A stretch of DNA of 64,000 nucleotides, taken from Burkholderia sp. WP9 (lineage in GTDB: Bacteria; Pseudomonadota; Gammaproteobacteria; Burkholderiales; Burkholderiaceae). Each line of letters starts with the position of its first letter. Position 1 is the stretch's first letter. A program made the position numbers and the translations under genes. Below are positions 36,060 through 46,165 of this stretch, in pieces. The DNA lies in the NCBI RefSeq assembly GCF_900104795.1, contig NZ_FNTG01000002.1:3410001-3474000 (forward strand). Direction: 5' to 3'. Below the pieces are notes generated by a model. The model searched no databases, was not told the origin of the DNA, and saw only the letters and a list, made by a program, of their open reading frames with translations.

Positions 36060-36973
36060 ACGCGGAATTCGCGGCGGTTTTCGTCGGCTCGTCGATTCGC
36101 TTCGCGGCGCCGTTGATGCTCGCATCGACCGGCGAGCTGATCAGCGAGCGCGCCGGCGTGCTCAACATGAGCGTGGAGGGCATGATGCTCTCGGGCGCGT
36201 TTCTCGGCGCGGCGGGCGCATGGGCGACCGGCAATGCGGCGCTCGGGCTCGCGATCGGCATGCTCGGCGTGCTGCCGATCGCCTTGCTGCAGGCGTTCCT
36301 GAGCGTGACGTTGCGCGCCAATCAGATCGTGACCGGCATCGGCATCAATATCCTTGCGCTCGGCGCGACCACGCTCGCGTACCGCGAGTTGTTCGGCGAG
36401 CGTTCGAGCGCGGTGATTCCTGGGCTCGCGCGCTGGTCGCCACCGGGACTCGGCGCGATTCCCGTGATCGGCGAGCCGGTGTTTCATCAGGTATGGCTCG
36501 TCTATCTCGGCCTTGCGATTCTGCTCGCGACTTCGCTCGTCATGCGGCGCACTGCGCTCGGTGTCGCGCTGCATGCGGTCGGCGCGGCGCCAAGATCGGT
36601 CGATCAGTCGGGGCTTTCGGTGACGCGGCTGCGCTATGGCGCGGTGCTGTTTTCCGGCGTGATGTCGGGTGCGGCGGGCTGCTTCATTTCGATCGGCGAT
36701 ATTCACACCTTCACCGAAGGCATGACGAGCGGCGCGGGCTATCTGGCGATTGCCGCGATCATCTTCGGCAACTGGAAGATTGGCCGCACGGTGGGCGCCT
36801 GTTTGCTGTTCGGCGCCGCGAGCGCGTTGCAGTTCCAGTTGCCGCTGATCGGCGTGCACGTGCCGACCGCGCTGCTGGTCATGCTGCCTTATCTGCTCGC
36901 GCTGATCGCGGTGGCCGGGCTGATCGGCCGGCAAACCGCGCCGCTCGCGCTGACCCAGCCGTTCCGTCGCTGA
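36056..36973 (+). CDS. BMP-type ABC importer permease 2 (first importer)
   Basis: A 305-residue permease (YufQ-like) with ISERAGVLNMSVEGMMLSGAF (about residues 27-47), LRANQIVTGIGINILALG and a closing GFSSG-like GAGYLAIAAIIFGNWKIGRT segment. It is the second half of the importer channel and the last gene of the ABC operon. The TetR gene follows after 81 bp on the same strand. Confidence 0.92.
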   Translation: MNAEFAAVFVGSSIRFAAPLMLASTGELISERAGVLNMSVEGMMLSGAFLGAAGAWATGNAALGLAIGMLGVLPIALLQAFLSVTLRANQIVTGIGINILALGATTLAYRELFGERSSAVIPGLARWSPPGLGAIPVIGEPVFHQVWLVYLGLAILLATSLVMRRTALGVALHAVGAAPRSVDQSGLSVTRLRYGAVLFSGVMSGAAGCFISIGDIHTFTEGMTSGAGYLAIAAIIFGNWKIGRTVGACLLFGAASALQFQLPLIGVHVPTALLVMLPYLLALIAVAGLIGRQTAPLALTQPFRR

Positions 36974-37054
36974 GGCCGCGCTTACAATGCGGGAGTCGCG
37001 CATTCCGCCGCATCCTCTTGACGCCATCACGCCGCCGCCAGGCTTTCGACTCTT

Positions 37055-37798
37055 ATGACACGTGCTTCAGCCCGATCGACTTCCGCTGCATCCGCCGCCG
37101 GTTCAACGGCACCCACGACCCAGCGTCAGAAGCTCGCGGCGGCGACCCGTCAGCGCATCTTCAGGATCGCGATCGCCGAGTTCTCGGACAAAGGCTTAAG
37201 CGGCGCGCGGGTCGAGACGATCGCGAGCCGCTCGAAGGTCAATATCCGGATGATCTATCACTACTTCGGCGGCAAGGAAGCGCTCTATCTGGAAGTGCTC
37301 GAATTCGTGCTGGCGCGGCTGCGCGAAGCGGAGCTCAAGCTCAAACTGGATGTCGATCGCATCGATCCCGTCACGGCCATCGTGCAGCTTTACGATTTCA
37401 TCGAAGGACACTTCGCGGCGCATCCCGAGTTGGCCAAGCTGCTCTCGTTCGAGAACCTGAACCGCGCCCGCGTGATGAAGCGTTCGAGCGCGATTCCGGA
37501 AATGTCGTCGCCGGTGTTGGCGCTGCTGCGCACGGTGATCGCGCGCGGCGAGGACGACGGCTCGCTGCGCCGGGGCATGGACCCGCTGCATCTGTATGTG
37601 GCGCTCGTTAGTCTGTGTTCGTTCCACAAGTCGAACGCTTATACGTTGTCGCGCATCTTCAACACCGACATGCTCGCGACGCAGTGGCAGGAAGATCACA
37701 AAGCCCAGGCGCATGAGATGGTGCGCGCATTCGTGATGGCCGGCGCGTCGCATCCGGCGTTGCCGCTGCGCGCGCGGGCGCAAATCCAGGGCGCGTGA
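37055..37798 (+). CDS. TetR family transcriptional regulator, RutR-like
   Basis: A 247-residue regulator with a disordered Ser/Ala/Thr-rich N-terminus, a TetR helix-turn-helix (about residues 35-80: IFRIAIAEFSDKGLSGARVETIASRSKVNIRMIYHYFGGKEALY) and a C-terminal ligand domain of the RutR (YcdC) type. RutR senses uracil/thymine in enterics. It stands between the BMP importer and the biuret operon, and the large dyad at 37955-37988 is a candidate site. The ligand is unknown. Confidence 0.9.
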   Translation: MTRASARSTSAASAAGSTAPTTQRQKLAAATRQRIFRIAIAEFSDKGLSGARVETIASRSKVNIRMIYHYFGGKEALYLEVLEFVLARLREAELKLKLDVDRIDPVTAIVQLYDFIEGHFAAHPELAKLLSFENLNRARVMKRSSAIPEMSSPVLALLRTVIARGEDDGSLRRGMDPLHLYVALVSLCSFHKSNAYTLSRIFNTDMLATQWQEDHKAQAHEMVRAFVMAGASHPALPLRARAQIQGA

Positions 37799-37935
37799 GC
37801 CCCGAGTTGGGGAGCGCTGCACCATCGGCAGCGTGGCCGGCGGTGTCCGCGTAAGCGTAGCGGCCGTTGGACCCGGAATGGCCAAGGCCCGACTGGCTTG
37901 GGTTTGAAGCCGTTTTCCACCGCCTGCCGAGCACT

Positions 37936-37951
37936 TGGCATAGCTCCTGCT
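37936..37951 (+). promoter_or_regulatory. Sigma-54 promoter for the biuret operon
   Basis: TGGCATAGCTCCTGCT has GG (37937-37938) and GC (37949-37950) exactly 10 bp apart and agrees with the consensus at 9 of 11 informative positions. Start expected near 37961, 38 nt before the atzF GTG. A TGCACCA sequence at 37818-37824, about 113 bp upstream, resembles one half of an NtrC site. The rest of the 200-bp gap has no gene. Confidence 0.75.
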
Positions 37952-37954
37952 AAT

Positions 37955-37988
37955 TTGAGTCCAAACTTGTATTCAAGATTGAACTCAA
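37955..37988. promoter_or_regulatory. 34-bp dyad at the biuret-operon start site (operator)
   Basis: The sequence is symmetric about 37971.5: outer arms TTGAGT (37955-37960) / ACTCAA (37983-37988), inner arms CTTG (37966-37969) / CAAG (37974-37977), with only three of 17 pairs broken. It covers the predicted sigma-54 start and ends 10 bp before the atzF start codon. The inner CTTGTATTCAAG resembles GntR-family operators, so the downstream GntR (46576) is a candidate binder along with the TetR. Confidence 0.7.
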
Positions 37989-37998
37989 GGACAGACAG

Positions 37999-39876
37999 GT
38001 GCCTATTTCTTCACCCATGACGGTCAAAGGTCTGCTGGCGGCATACGCGGCAGGCAGCCTCACACCGACTGAAACCGTAAGCTCGGCGCTGGCGCAAATC
38101 GACGCGATCGACCGCCCGGAAGTCTGGATTCTGCGCGTGCCCGCAGCCGACGTGCAGGCCCGCGCAGCCGCGCTCGAAGCGCTATATGAAGCGCAGGGCG
38201 GTGACGTGTTCCGGCAAATGCCGCTGTTCGGCGTGCCGTTCGCGGTCAAGGACAACATCGACGTGGCCGGCTTGCCGACCACGGCCGCTTGCGAACCGTT
38301 CGCCTATACGCCGGACGCGTCGGCGTTCGCCGTGCAGCGTCTCCTCGACGCCGGCGCCATTCTGATCGGCAAGACCAATCTCGATCAGTTCGCCACCGGT
38401 CTCGTGGGTACGCGTTCGCCGTATGGCGCCGTGCGCAATGCCGAGGCGCCGCTGCGCGTATCGGGCGGATCGAGTTCGGGCTCGGCGGTGTCGGTGGCGG
38501 CGGGCTGTGTGGCCTTTTCGCTCGGCACCGACACGGCCGGCTCGGGCCGCGTGCCGGCCGGCTTCAACGGGCTCGTCGGACTGAAGCCCTCGCTGGGGCT
38601 GGTCAGCAAACGCGGCGTGGTGCCCGCGTGCCGCAGCCTCGACACGCTCTCCGTCTTCGCGCACGACGTGGACGACGCCTGGCGGGTGCTTGGCGAAATC
38701 GCCTGCTTCGATTCGCTCGACGGTTATTCGCGCAAGGTGCCAGGCCTTGGCCTGCTGCGCTCGGCGCCCCGCATCGGCGTGCCGGAACAACTGGAGTTCT
38801 ATGGCGACGCAGTAGCGAAGGAGGCGTTCTCAGGCGCTCTCGACACGCTCACCACGCGCCTTTATCTAACCACCCAACCGATCGATTTCGAGCCGCTCAA
38901 ATCCGTCTCCGCCTTGCTATACGACGGCCCGTGGGTTGCGGAACGGCGCGCGGCGCTCGGCACGTTCTTCGCGACCCATCACGAAGCGATCGATCCGGTC
39001 GTGGCCAAAGTGATTGGCAAAGCCGAGCAGTTCACCGCCGCCGATGCCTTCAACGGCCAGTATGCGCTGGCCGATCTGAAGCGCCACGCCGAAGCGCTCT
39101 TCGACACGATCGACATTCTCATCGTGCCCACCACGCCGACGCATCCGTTGATTGCCGACGTGCAGGCCAATCCTGTCGAATTGAACAGCCAGCTCGGCTA
39201 CTACACCAACTTCGTCAACCTGCTCGACCTGTGCGCGCTGGCCGTGCCGTGCCGGCGGCGCAGCGACGGTCTGCCGGCCGGCGTCACGCTGATCGCGCCG
39301 AGCGGCGCGGACCGGCGGCTCGCCGAGCTTGGCGCGCGGATTCAGGCGCTGTTCGCTAATGCAGCCGAGACCGCTGAATCCACCGAAGCCGCGGAACCCA
39401 GCGCAATGGCCGCGCTCATCCAGCCGCTGCCGTTCCAGGAACCGACGATCACGCTCGCGGTAGTCGGCGCGCATCTGCGTGGACAGCCGTTGAACTGGCA
39501 ACTGCAGGAAGCCGGTGCGCGTTTCGTGAAAGCGACGCACACCGCACCCGGCTACAAGCTCTACGCGCTCGCCAACACCCAACCGCCGAAACCCGGTCTC
39601 GTCCGCGCGACGCCGCAGCAAGGCCAGCCGATTGCGATCGAGCTGTGGGAAGTGCCGCTGCGCACCTTCGGCAAATTCGTCGCCGACGTGCCCGCGCCGC
39701 TCGGCATCGGCACGCTGCAACTCGCGGATGGCGACAGCGTGAAAGGCTTCATCTGCGAGCCGTCGGCCGTCAGCGACGACAGCGGCGCACGCGACATCAC
39801 TTCGTTCGGCGGCTGGCTCGCGTATCTCGCCAGCCTGAAGGTCGACCCGCGGGCCAACCCGCAGGCCACCCGCTAG
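37999..39876 (+). CDS. atzF: Allophanate hydrolase, full-length (AtzF)
   Basis: A 625-residue enzyme that hydrolyses allophanate to 2 NH3 + 2 CO2. The amidase domain (about residues 1-450) holds Lys84 (FAVKDNIDVAG), Ser158 (SGGSSSGSA) and nucleophile Ser182 ([12 protein letters not shown]). The AtzF C-terminal domain (about 475-615: TITLAVVGAHLRGQPLNWQL ... GYKLYALANTQPPKPGL) is complete. The start is GTG with AAGGAC 6 nt upstream; an ATG at 38017 is the alternative. It heads the biuret operon, where it takes the product of BiuH. Confidence 0.95.
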   Translation: MPISSPMTVKGLLAAYAAGSLTPTETVSSALAQIDAIDRPEVWILRVPAADVQARAAALEALYEAQGGDVFRQMPLFGVPFAVKDNIDVAGLPTTAACEPFAYTPDASAFAVQRLLDAGAILIGKTNLDQFATGLVGTRSPYGAVRNAEAPLRVSGGSSSGSAVSVAAGCVAFSLGTDTAGSGRVPAGFNGLVGLKPSLGLVSKRGVVPACRSLDTLSVFAHDVDDAWRVLGEIACFDSLDGYSRKVPGLGLLRSAPRIGVPEQLEFYGDAVAKEAFSGALDTLTTRLYLTTQPIDFEPLKSVSALLYDGPWVAERRAALGTFFATHHEAIDPVVAKVIGKAEQFTAADAFNGQYALADLKRHAEALFDTIDILIVPTTPTHPLIADVQANPVELNSQLGYYTNFVNLLDLCALAVPCRRRSDGLPAGVTLIAPSGADRRLAELGARIQALFANAAETAESTEAAEPSAMAALIQPLPFQEPTITLAVVGAHLRGQPLNWQLQEAGARFVKATHTAPGYKLYALANTQPPKPGLVRATPQQGQPIAIELWEVPLRTFGKFVADVPAPLGIGTLQLADGDSVKGFICEPSAVSDDSGARDITSFGGWLAYLASLKVDPRANPQATR

Positions 39877-39925
39877 GCCAACCCACGGCCAACGCTCTCT
39901 CACCCTCGATCAGGAATTGGACACC

Positions 39926-41023
39926 ATGACAAGCCGCCGCAACTTCATCAAGAGCGCCAGTCTGCTGACGCTCGGCAATATTCTGCCCATCCAGTCGGTG
40001 TTCGCCGCGCCGAAGACCACCGTCGGCGTGATCTACGTCGGCGCGCGCGGCGACTACGGCTACAACCAGGCACAGGCGCAAGCCGCCGCGGTGATCAGGA
40101 AGATGCCCGACGTGAAGGTGGTGGAAGAAGAGAACGTGCCCGAAACCATCGCCGTGCAGAAGACCATGGAAGCGATGATCGAGCAGGACGGCGCGACGCT
40201 GATTTTTGCGACCTCGTTCGGCTACTTCGATCCGCACGTGCTGAAAATGGCGGCGAAGTATCCGAAGGTGCGATTCGCCCATTGCGGCGGTTTGTGGAAG
40301 CAGGGCAATCCGTCGAACATCACCAGCTACTTCGGCTATATCGACGAGTGCCAGTACCTGAACGGCGTGGTGGCCGGCCATATGACGAAGAGCAAGAAGC
40401 TCGGCTTCGTCGCGGCCAAGCCGATTCCGCAGGTGCTGCGCAATATCAATTCGTTCACGCTCGGCGCGCAGTCGGTCGATCCGTCGATCACCACGCAGGT
40501 GATTTTCACGGGCGACTGGTCGATGCCGGTGAAGGAAGCCGAAGCCACCAACAGTCTCGTCGATCAAGGTTGCGACGTGCTGACCTGTCACGTCGACGGT
40601 CCGAAGGTCGTGGTCGAGACCGCGGAAAAACGCGGCGCGATGAGCTGCGGCTACCACGCGAGCCAGGCCGCGCTCGCGCCCAAGGGTTATCTGACCGGCG
40701 CGGAGTGGGACTGGGCCACGCCGTACAAACAACTGGTGACGGGCGCGCAAGCCGGCACGCCGCAGCCCAACGTGCTGCGCGGCGGCTTGAAAGAGGGCTT
40801 CGTGAAGATGTCGCCGTACGGCGCGAAAGTCACGGCCGCGGCGAAGCAGAATGCCGACTCGATCAAATCCGGCATGGTGGCCGGCAATTTCGTGATCTTC
40901 AAAGGCCCGATGAAGGACAACAAGGGCGGCATGGCGATCGCCTCCGGCGCGAGCCACGCTCAGACCGACTACACGCTCGAAAGCATGAACTATCTGGTCG
41001 CGGGAGTCGTCGGCCAGATCTGA
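39926..41023 (+). CDS. BMP-family ABC transporter substrate-binding protein (second importer)
   Basis: A 365-residue BMP-type binding protein with a twin-arginine-like leader (SRRNFIKSASLLTLG, Arg4-Arg5) and cleavage near SVFAA at residues 24-28. The mature start TTVGVIYVGARGDYGYNQAQAQAA and TLIFATSFGYFDPHVLKMAAKYP fit the family. It is divergent in sequence from the first importer's protein, so it should bind a different ligand; biuret or a related urea derivative is likely from context. It begins 49 bp after atzF. Confidence 0.9.
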   Translation: MTSRRNFIKSASLLTLGNILPIQSVFAAPKTTVGVIYVGARGDYGYNQAQAQAAAVIRKMPDVKVVEEENVPETIAVQKTMEAMIEQDGATLIFATSFGYFDPHVLKMAAKYPKVRFAHCGGLWKQGNPSNITSYFGYIDECQYLNGVVAGHMTKSKKLGFVAAKPIPQVLRNINSFTLGAQSVDPSITTQVIFTGDWSMPVKEAEATNSLVDQGCDVLTCHVDGPKVVVETAEKRGAMSCGYHASQAALAPKGYLTGAEWDWATPYKQLVTGAQAGTPQPNVLRGGLKEGFVKMSPYGAKVTAAAKQNADSIKSGMVAGNFVIFKGPMKDNKGGMAIASGASHAQTDYTLESMNYLVAGVVGQI

Positions 41024-41071
41024 TGGTCGCGCAGTGTGCGTGACGATGTTGGCGTCAATCGAGGAGCCGTG

Positions 41072-42187
41072 ATGCGCCCCAATGCCTCTGTTGCGAGAGT
41101 GATGCTCTCGTTGCTGCCCGCGCTGCCGACCGTGCTGGCGGTGCTCGGCACCTTGCTGCTGTTTTCGCTGTTCCTGCTGGTGCAGGGACAGCCCGCGCTC
41201 GACGCGATCGTGCTGATTTTCCAGGGTGCGTTCGGTTCCTCGTTCGCCTGGCAAAGCACGTTGCTGCGCGCCGCGCCGTTGATGCTGACCGCGTTGTGCG
41301 TGGCGTTGCCCGCGCAGGTCGGGCTGATCGTGATCGGCGGCGAGGGCGCGCTCGCGCTGGGCGGCATGTGCGCCGCGATCGTTCCGCAGATCCTGCCGCA
41401 CGGCACGCCCTGGCTCATCGCCACGCCGTTGATGGCGCTCGCCGGCATGCTGGCGGGCGGCGTGTGGATCGGCGCGGTCGGCGCATTGCGGCAGTGGCGC
41501 GGCGTGAACGAGACCATCAGCAGCCTGTTGATGTCGTATATCGCGATTGCCGTGTTCAAGCATCTGGTGGAAGGGCCGCTGCGCGATCCCGCGAGTCTGA
41601 ACAAACCGTCCACGCTGCCGGTCCCCGACGCGCTGATGATCGGCTCGATCCCCGGGCTCGAAACGCATTGGGGATTGTTCTGGGGCGTCGTCGCGTGCAT
41701 CGCGGCGTGGGTGTTCGTGAAGTTCAGCACCAGGGGATTCGCGATGCGCGTGGTGGGCGGCAGCAATCGCGCGGCACGCCTGGTCGGCTTGCCGGTCAAT
41801 ACGCTCGCGTTGACCGCATGCGTGCTGGGCGGCGCGGCGGCCGGCCTCGGCGGTATGTTCGAAGTCGCGGCGGTGCAGGGCAGCGCGAACGCCTCGCTGC
41901 TCGCCGGCTACGGCTACGCCGGCATTCTCGTCGCGTTCGCGGCGCGACAGAATCCGCTCGCGATCATTGCGTGCGCGCTGATGATCGGCGGCATCGAGGC
42001 GAGCGGCAGTCTGCTGCAACGGCGTCTCGACCTGCCCGACGCCACCACGCTCGTGCTGCAAGGCCTGCTGTTCGCCAACCTGCTTGCGTGGGAAGCGCTA
42101 GGCGGCCGCATCGCCGCGTGGCGTGTGAAGTTGCAGGCCGCCGCGCAGACCGAGCTTCCCGTGCAACTGGAGCAGACCCATGCCTGA
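41072..42187 (+). CDS. BMP-type ABC importer permease 1 (second importer)
   Basis: A 371-residue membrane protein of the BPD_transp_2 family with VGLIVIGGEGALALGGMCAAI (about residues 87-107) and RGVNETISSLLMSYIAI. GAGGAG 5 nt upstream supports the ATG at 41072. Eight or more helices are predicted. It overlaps the next permease by 8 bp. It forms the channel for the 39926 binding protein; the ATPase is encoded two genes further on, after biuH. Confidence 0.91.
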   Translation: MRPNASVARVMLSLLPALPTVLAVLGTLLLFSLFLLVQGQPALDAIVLIFQGAFGSSFAWQSTLLRAAPLMLTALCVALPAQVGLIVIGGEGALALGGMCAAIVPQILPHGTPWLIATPLMALAGMLAGGVWIGAVGALRQWRGVNETISSLLMSYIAIAVFKHLVEGPLRDPASLNKPSTLPVPDALMIGSIPGLETHWGLFWGVVACIAAWVFVKFSTRGFAMRVVGGSNRAARLVGLPVNTLALTACVLGGAAAGLGGMFEVAAVQGSANASLLAGYGYAGILVAFAARQNPLAIIACALMIGGIEASGSLLQRRLDLPDATTLVLQGLLFANLLAWEALGGRIAAWRVKLQAAAQTELPVQLEQTHA

Positions 42188-43106
42188 TATGCACTCGCCC
42201 ATCGTGATCCTGTTGCTGTCGCTGTTCGCCGGTGCGATCCGCGTCAGCACGCCTTATCTGTTCGTCAGTCTCGGCGAGTGTCTGACCGAGAAGGGCGGCC
42301 GCGTGAATCTCGGCCTCGAAGGCATTCTCGTCTCCGGCGCAATGAGTGGCTATGCCGGCGCCTTTCTGAGCGGCTCGCCGTGGATCGGCGTGCTCGCCGC
42401 GGGCGCGGTCGGTTTGCTGCTCGGCTGTCTGCACGGTCTGGTGTGCTCGCTGCCGCGCGTATCGGACATTGCCTTCGGCATTGCGTTGATGCTGCTCGGC
42501 ACCGGACTTGCGTTCTATCTCGGCAAGCCCTTTATCGAACCGCAAGCGCCGATGCTGCCGTTCATCGACCTCGGCGCGTGGAGTTCATCGCCGCAACTGC
42601 ATAACGCGCTGCATCTGAATCTGCTGTTCGTGATTGGCGTGGTGCTCGCCTTCGTTCTGCAATGGGGCTTGCGCAATACGCGCTGGGGCATGGTGCTGCG
42701 GCTCGTCGGCGATCACGCGGAAACGGCGCGCGCCATGGGCTATCCGCTGACGCGCGTGCGGATCGCCGCGACGGCGGTGGGCGGCGTGTTCGCGGGCGTG
42801 GGCGGCGCGTATCTGTCGCTCGTTTATCCCGGTAGCTGGAACGAAGGGCTCTCCAGCGGCCAGGGGCTGATGGCGGTCGCGCTGGTGATCTTCGCGCGCT
42901 GGCAGCCGTTGCGCTGTCTGTGGGCCGCATTGCTGTTCGGTGCGGCGGGCGCGCTCGGCCCCGCGCTGCAGGCGATCGGCGTGACGAGCGGCTACTACCT
43001 CTATAACGCCGCGCCGTATGTGCTCACGCTCGTGATCATGATCATCAATTGCCGTCCGGACCGCACGCTGGCGGGTGCGCCCGGCGAGCTGAGCCTGACG
43101 CGCTGA
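42180..43106 (+). CDS. BMP-type ABC importer permease 2 (second importer)
   Basis: A 308-residue permease with [26 protein letters not shown] (about residues 30-55), [19 protein letters not shown] and [20 protein letters not shown]. It is the partner of the 41072 product. Its start lies inside the upstream gene, indicating coupling. The biuret hydrolase gene follows after 61 bp. Confidence 0.91.
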   Translation: MPDMHSPIVILLLSLFAGAIRVSTPYLFVSLGECLTEKGGRVNLGLEGILVSGAMSGYAGAFLSGSPWIGVLAAGAVGLLLGCLHGLVCSLPRVSDIAFGIALMLLGTGLAFYLGKPFIEPQAPMLPFIDLGAWSSSPQLHNALHLNLLFVIGVVLAFVLQWGLRNTRWGMVLRLVGDHAETARAMGYPLTRVRIAATAVGGVFAGVGGAYLSLVYPGSWNEGLSSGQGLMAVALVIFARWQPLRCLWAALLFGAAGALGPALQAIGVTSGYYLYNAAPYVLTLVIMIINCRPDRTLAGAPGELSLTR

Positions 43107-43167
43107 CCGGTTCGCGCACACCCCGACGCTGCCGACTCCTACGAAACCCATCCAGGATATTTCGACC

Positions 43168-43860
43168 ATGACCCGATTCATCGAAGCCAAACCGTACCCA
43201 TGGCCTTACGACGGCAACCTGCGCCCGGAAAACACCGCGCTCGTGATCATCGACATGCAGACGGATTTCTGCGGCCACGGCGGCTACGTCGACAAGATGG
43301 GCTACGACCTCGCGCTCACGCGCGCGCCGATCGAGCCGATCAAGCGGGTGCTCAAGGCGATGCGCGAGCAGGGCTTCACGATCATTCACACGCGTGAAGG
43401 CCATCGGCCCGATCTCTCCGATCTGCCCGCCAACAAGCGCTGGCGCAGCCGCCGCGCAGGCACCGACGGCGTGGGCATCGGCGACGACGGCCCGTGCGGC
43501 AGGATCCTCGTGCGTGGCGAACCGGGCTGGGAGATCATCGACGAACTGAAGCCGCTCGCCGGCGAGATCGTGATCGACAAGCCGGGCAAAGGCTCGTTCT
43601 GCGCGACGGATCTGGAACTGATCCTGCGCACGCGCGGCATCGAGAACCTGATTCTGACCGGCATCACGACCGATGTCTGCGTGCACACCACCATGCGCGA
43701 AGCCAATGACCGCGGTTTCGAATGCACGGTGCTCGCCGACTGTTGCGGCGCGACCGACCAAGGCAATCACGACGCCGCCCTGCACATGATCACGATGCAA
43801 GGCGGCGTGTTCGGCACCGTGTCGGACTCCGGCGCGTTGCTGCATACGCTAGGGGGATGA
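43168..43860 (+). CDS. biuH: Biuret hydrolase (BiuH-type cysteine hydrolase)
   Basis: A 230-residue isochorismatase-superfamily enzyme that closely follows the rhizobial biuret hydrolase along its whole length: [28 protein letters not shown] at the start, [38 protein letters not shown] and [19 protein letters not shown]. The triad is Asp29, Lys138, Cys171. It converts biuret to allophanate and NH3. The presence of atzF, which takes allophanate, in the same operon supports the call strongly. Confidence 0.9.
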   Translation: MTRFIEAKPYPWPYDGNLRPENTALVIIDMQTDFCGHGGYVDKMGYDLALTRAPIEPIKRVLKAMREQGFTIIHTREGHRPDLSDLPANKRWRSRRAGTDGVGIGDDGPCGRILVRGEPGWEIIDELKPLAGEIVIDKPGKGSFCATDLELILRTRGIENLILTGITTDVCVHTTMREANDRGFECTVLADCCGATDQGNHDAALHMITMQGGVFGTVSDSGALLHTLGG

Positions 43861-43862
43861 TC

Positions 43863-45473
43863 ATGTCGACGGTGCGGCAGGCTCTTGGTGTCGAAGTGCT
43901 GAATGCGAGCAAGTCGTTCGGTGCGTTTCGCGCGTTGGACGGCGTCTCGATCAAGGTCAAGGCCGGCACGATCCACGCGCTGCTCGGCGAGAACGGCGCG
44001 GGCAAGAGCACGCTCGTGAAGGGACTGGTCGGCTACGGCGTGCTCGACGACGGGCAGATCGCCGCCGACGACCGCGAAGTGCACATCCATTCGCCGCGCG
44101 ATGCGCAGGCGCTCGGCATCGGCATGGTGTATCAGCATTTCACGCTGGCCGCGGGCCTCTCTGTCGAAGAAAACCTGTTGCTCGCGCGCGGCCAGATGCC
44201 GTGGAAAATCGACTGGAAAGCGGAACGCGCCGCGCTCAGCGCGTTCATGCAGCGCATGCCGTTTCGCCTGCCGCTCGACGCGCCGGTCGCCTCGCTCGCT
44301 GCCGGCGAAAAGCAGAAGCTCGAAATCCTTAAACAGCTCTATCTGCAGCAGCGCTTCCTGATACTCGACGAACCGACTTCCGTGCTCACGCCGCAGGAAG
44401 CCGACGAAGTGCTCGGCCTGATGCGCGAGCTGACCACGCGCGGCGAGCTGACCGTGTTGATGATCACGCACAAGTTCCGTGAAGTGATGGCCTACGCGGA
44501 CGACGTCACCGTGTTGCGCAAGGGGCGTCAGGTCGGCACGAGCACGGTGGCGAACACCACGCGCGACGAACTCGCCGCGTGGATGATGGGCACCGTGGCG
44601 GCCGGCGACGTGCCTGTGATGGCCGCCGTGACCGAAGAACGCGTGCAGCGCAAACCGCTCGACGAATCCGCCCAGGTGCGCCTTGCGCTGCGCGATGTCT
44701 CCGTGGAAGACGATCGCGGCCACACGGCCGTGAAGCACGCGACGCTCGCGGTGCGCGCGGGCGAAATTCTCGGACTCGCGGGCGTGTCCGGCAACGGCCA
44801 GAAGGAACTCGTGGAAGCGCTGGTCGGCCAGCGCCGCGTGAAGACGGGCGACATGCAGGTCGCCGGCAAGCCCTACCATGCGACGCGCGAGCAGATGACG
44901 CAGCGGCGTGTTTTCGCGATTCCCGAAGAGCCGCTGAAAAACGCCTGCGTCGGCGCCATGAGCGTCGCGCAGAATCTCGCGCTGCGCGACTTCGATCGCG
45001 AGCCGTTGCGGCGCGGCGGCTGGTGGCTCGATCGCCGCGCCATGCGCGAGCGCGCCACGCAGTTGATCGAGGAATTCAACGTGCGCCCGCCGGTGCCGGA
45101 ACGCGCGATCGGCACGCTCTCGGGCGGCAATGTGCAACGTGCCGTGCTCGCGCGCGAACTCGGGCAGCCGGTGGATGTGCTGATCGTCGCGAATCCGGTG
45201 TTCGGGCTCGACTTCGCCTCGGTGGCCGATATTCATGCGCGTTTGATGGCCGCTCGCGATGCGGGCGCGGCCGTGCTGCTGGTCAGCGAAGACCTCGACG
45301 AACTGCTCGAACTCGCGGACCGTATCATGGTGATTGCCGAGGGCGAACTGGTGTTCGAGACGCCGGCCGCGCGCGCGGACCGGACCGTGCTGGGCCAGCA
45401 TATGGCCGGACACGGCGACACACCCATGCGGCCCGCCGTCCCGGCCGAAAAACTCAGGGAAGCCATCGGATGA
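43863..45473 (+). CDS. BMP-type ABC importer, tandem ATP-binding protein (second importer)
   Basis: A 536-residue double ATPase: domain one with [43 protein letters not shown] and [15 protein letters not shown]; domain two with [24 protein letters not shown] and [11 protein letters not shown]. The AGGGGG at 43851-43856 is spaced for the ATG at 43863; an ATG at 43857 would overlap the biuH stop. It completes the importer whose other genes lie upstream of biuH, so the hydrolase is nested inside its transporter operon. Confidence 0.92.
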   Translation: MSTVRQALGVEVLNASKSFGAFRALDGVSIKVKAGTIHALLGENGAGKSTLVKGLVGYGVLDDGQIAADDREVHIHSPRDAQALGIGMVYQHFTLAAGLSVEENLLLARGQMPWKIDWKAERAALSAFMQRMPFRLPLDAPVASLAAGEKQKLEILKQLYLQQRFLILDEPTSVLTPQEADEVLGLMRELTTRGELTVLMITHKFREVMAYADDVTVLRKGRQVGTSTVANTTRDELAAWMMGTVAAGDVPVMAAVTEERVQRKPLDESAQVRLALRDVSVEDDRGHTAVKHATLAVRAGEILGLAGVSGNGQKELVEALVGQRRVKTGDMQVAGKPYHATREQMTQRRVFAIPEEPLKNACVGAMSVAQNLALRDFDREPLRRGGWWLDRRAMRERATQLIEEFNVRPPVPERAIGTLSGGNVQRAVLARELGQPVDVLIVANPVFGLDFASVADIHARLMAARDAGAAVLLVSEDLDELLELADRIMVIAEGELVFETPAARADRTVLGQHMAGHGDTPMRPAVPAEKLREAIG

Positions 45474-46165
45474 CATCGACCCACATGCTGACCATCGACG
45501 CCCAACCCGGACCGTTCAGCTTCGATTCCGCAAAGACCGCGCTGGTCGTGATCGACATGCAGCGCGACTTCATCGAGCCGGGCGGTTTCGGCGAATCGCT
45601 CGGCAACGACGTCTCGCTGCTCGCGCAGATCGTGCCGGCTGTGGCTGCGCTGCTCGCCTTCGCACGCAAACACCAGTGGCTCGTCGTGCATACGCGCGAA
45701 TCGCATGCGGCGGATCTGTCCGACTGCCCGCCGGCCAAACGGCTGCGCGGCGCGCCGAACGCACGCATTGGCGATGCGGGGCCGATGGGGCGCATTCTGA
45801 TTCGCGGCGAGCCCGGCAATGCGATTGTCGAGCCGCTCGCGCCGCAGGCCGGCGAACTGGTGATCGACAAACCCGGCAAGGGCGCGTTTTACGCGACCCG
45901 GCTCGGCGAGGAACTCGCGATGCGCGGCATCACGCATCTGGTGTTTGCCGGTGTCACCACCGAGGTGTGCGTGCAAACGTCGATGCGCGAGGCCAACGAC
46001 CGCGGCTACGACAGCCTGCTGATCGAAGACGCGACCGCGAGCTATTTCCCCGCGTTCAAACAGGCGACGCTCGAGATGGTGCGTTCGCAAGGTGGCATTG
46101 TTGGCTGGACCGCACCGTTTTCTTCATTCATGAAACTCGACGAGACAATCCCGGCATGGAAGTAA
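45470..46165 (+). CDS. Cysteine hydrolase, isochorismatase superfamily (BiuH paralogue)
   Basis: A 231-residue paralogue of BiuH with the triad Asp29 ([11 protein letters not shown]), Lys134 ([13 protein letters not shown]) and Cys167 ([19 protein letters not shown]). It keeps the DKPGKG and MREANDRG blocks but differs in the N-terminal substrate lid ([14 protein letters not shown] instead of the BiuH pattern), so a related urea or amide compound is likely. It overlaps the ATPase gene by ATGA. It is the third such hydrolase within 15 kb; the exact substrate is unknown. Confidence 0.88.
   Translation: MTSTHMLTIDAQPGPFSFDSAKTALVVIDMQRDFIEPGGFGESLGNDVSLLAQIVPAVAALLAFARKHQWLVVHTRESHAADLSDCPPAKRLRGAPNARIGDAGPMGRILIRGEPGNAIVEPLAPQAGELVIDKPGKGAFYATRLGEELAMRGITHLVFAGVTTEVCVQTSMREANDRGYDSLLIEDATASYFPAFKQATLEMVRSQGGIVGWTAPFSSFMKLDETIPAWK

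Noticed and set aside
39797-42061. 754-codon minus-strand frame opposite the biuret importer genes
   Set aside because: Composition is rich in Arg, His, Gln and Glu, as expected from the antisense of GC-rich genes, and no domain is visible.
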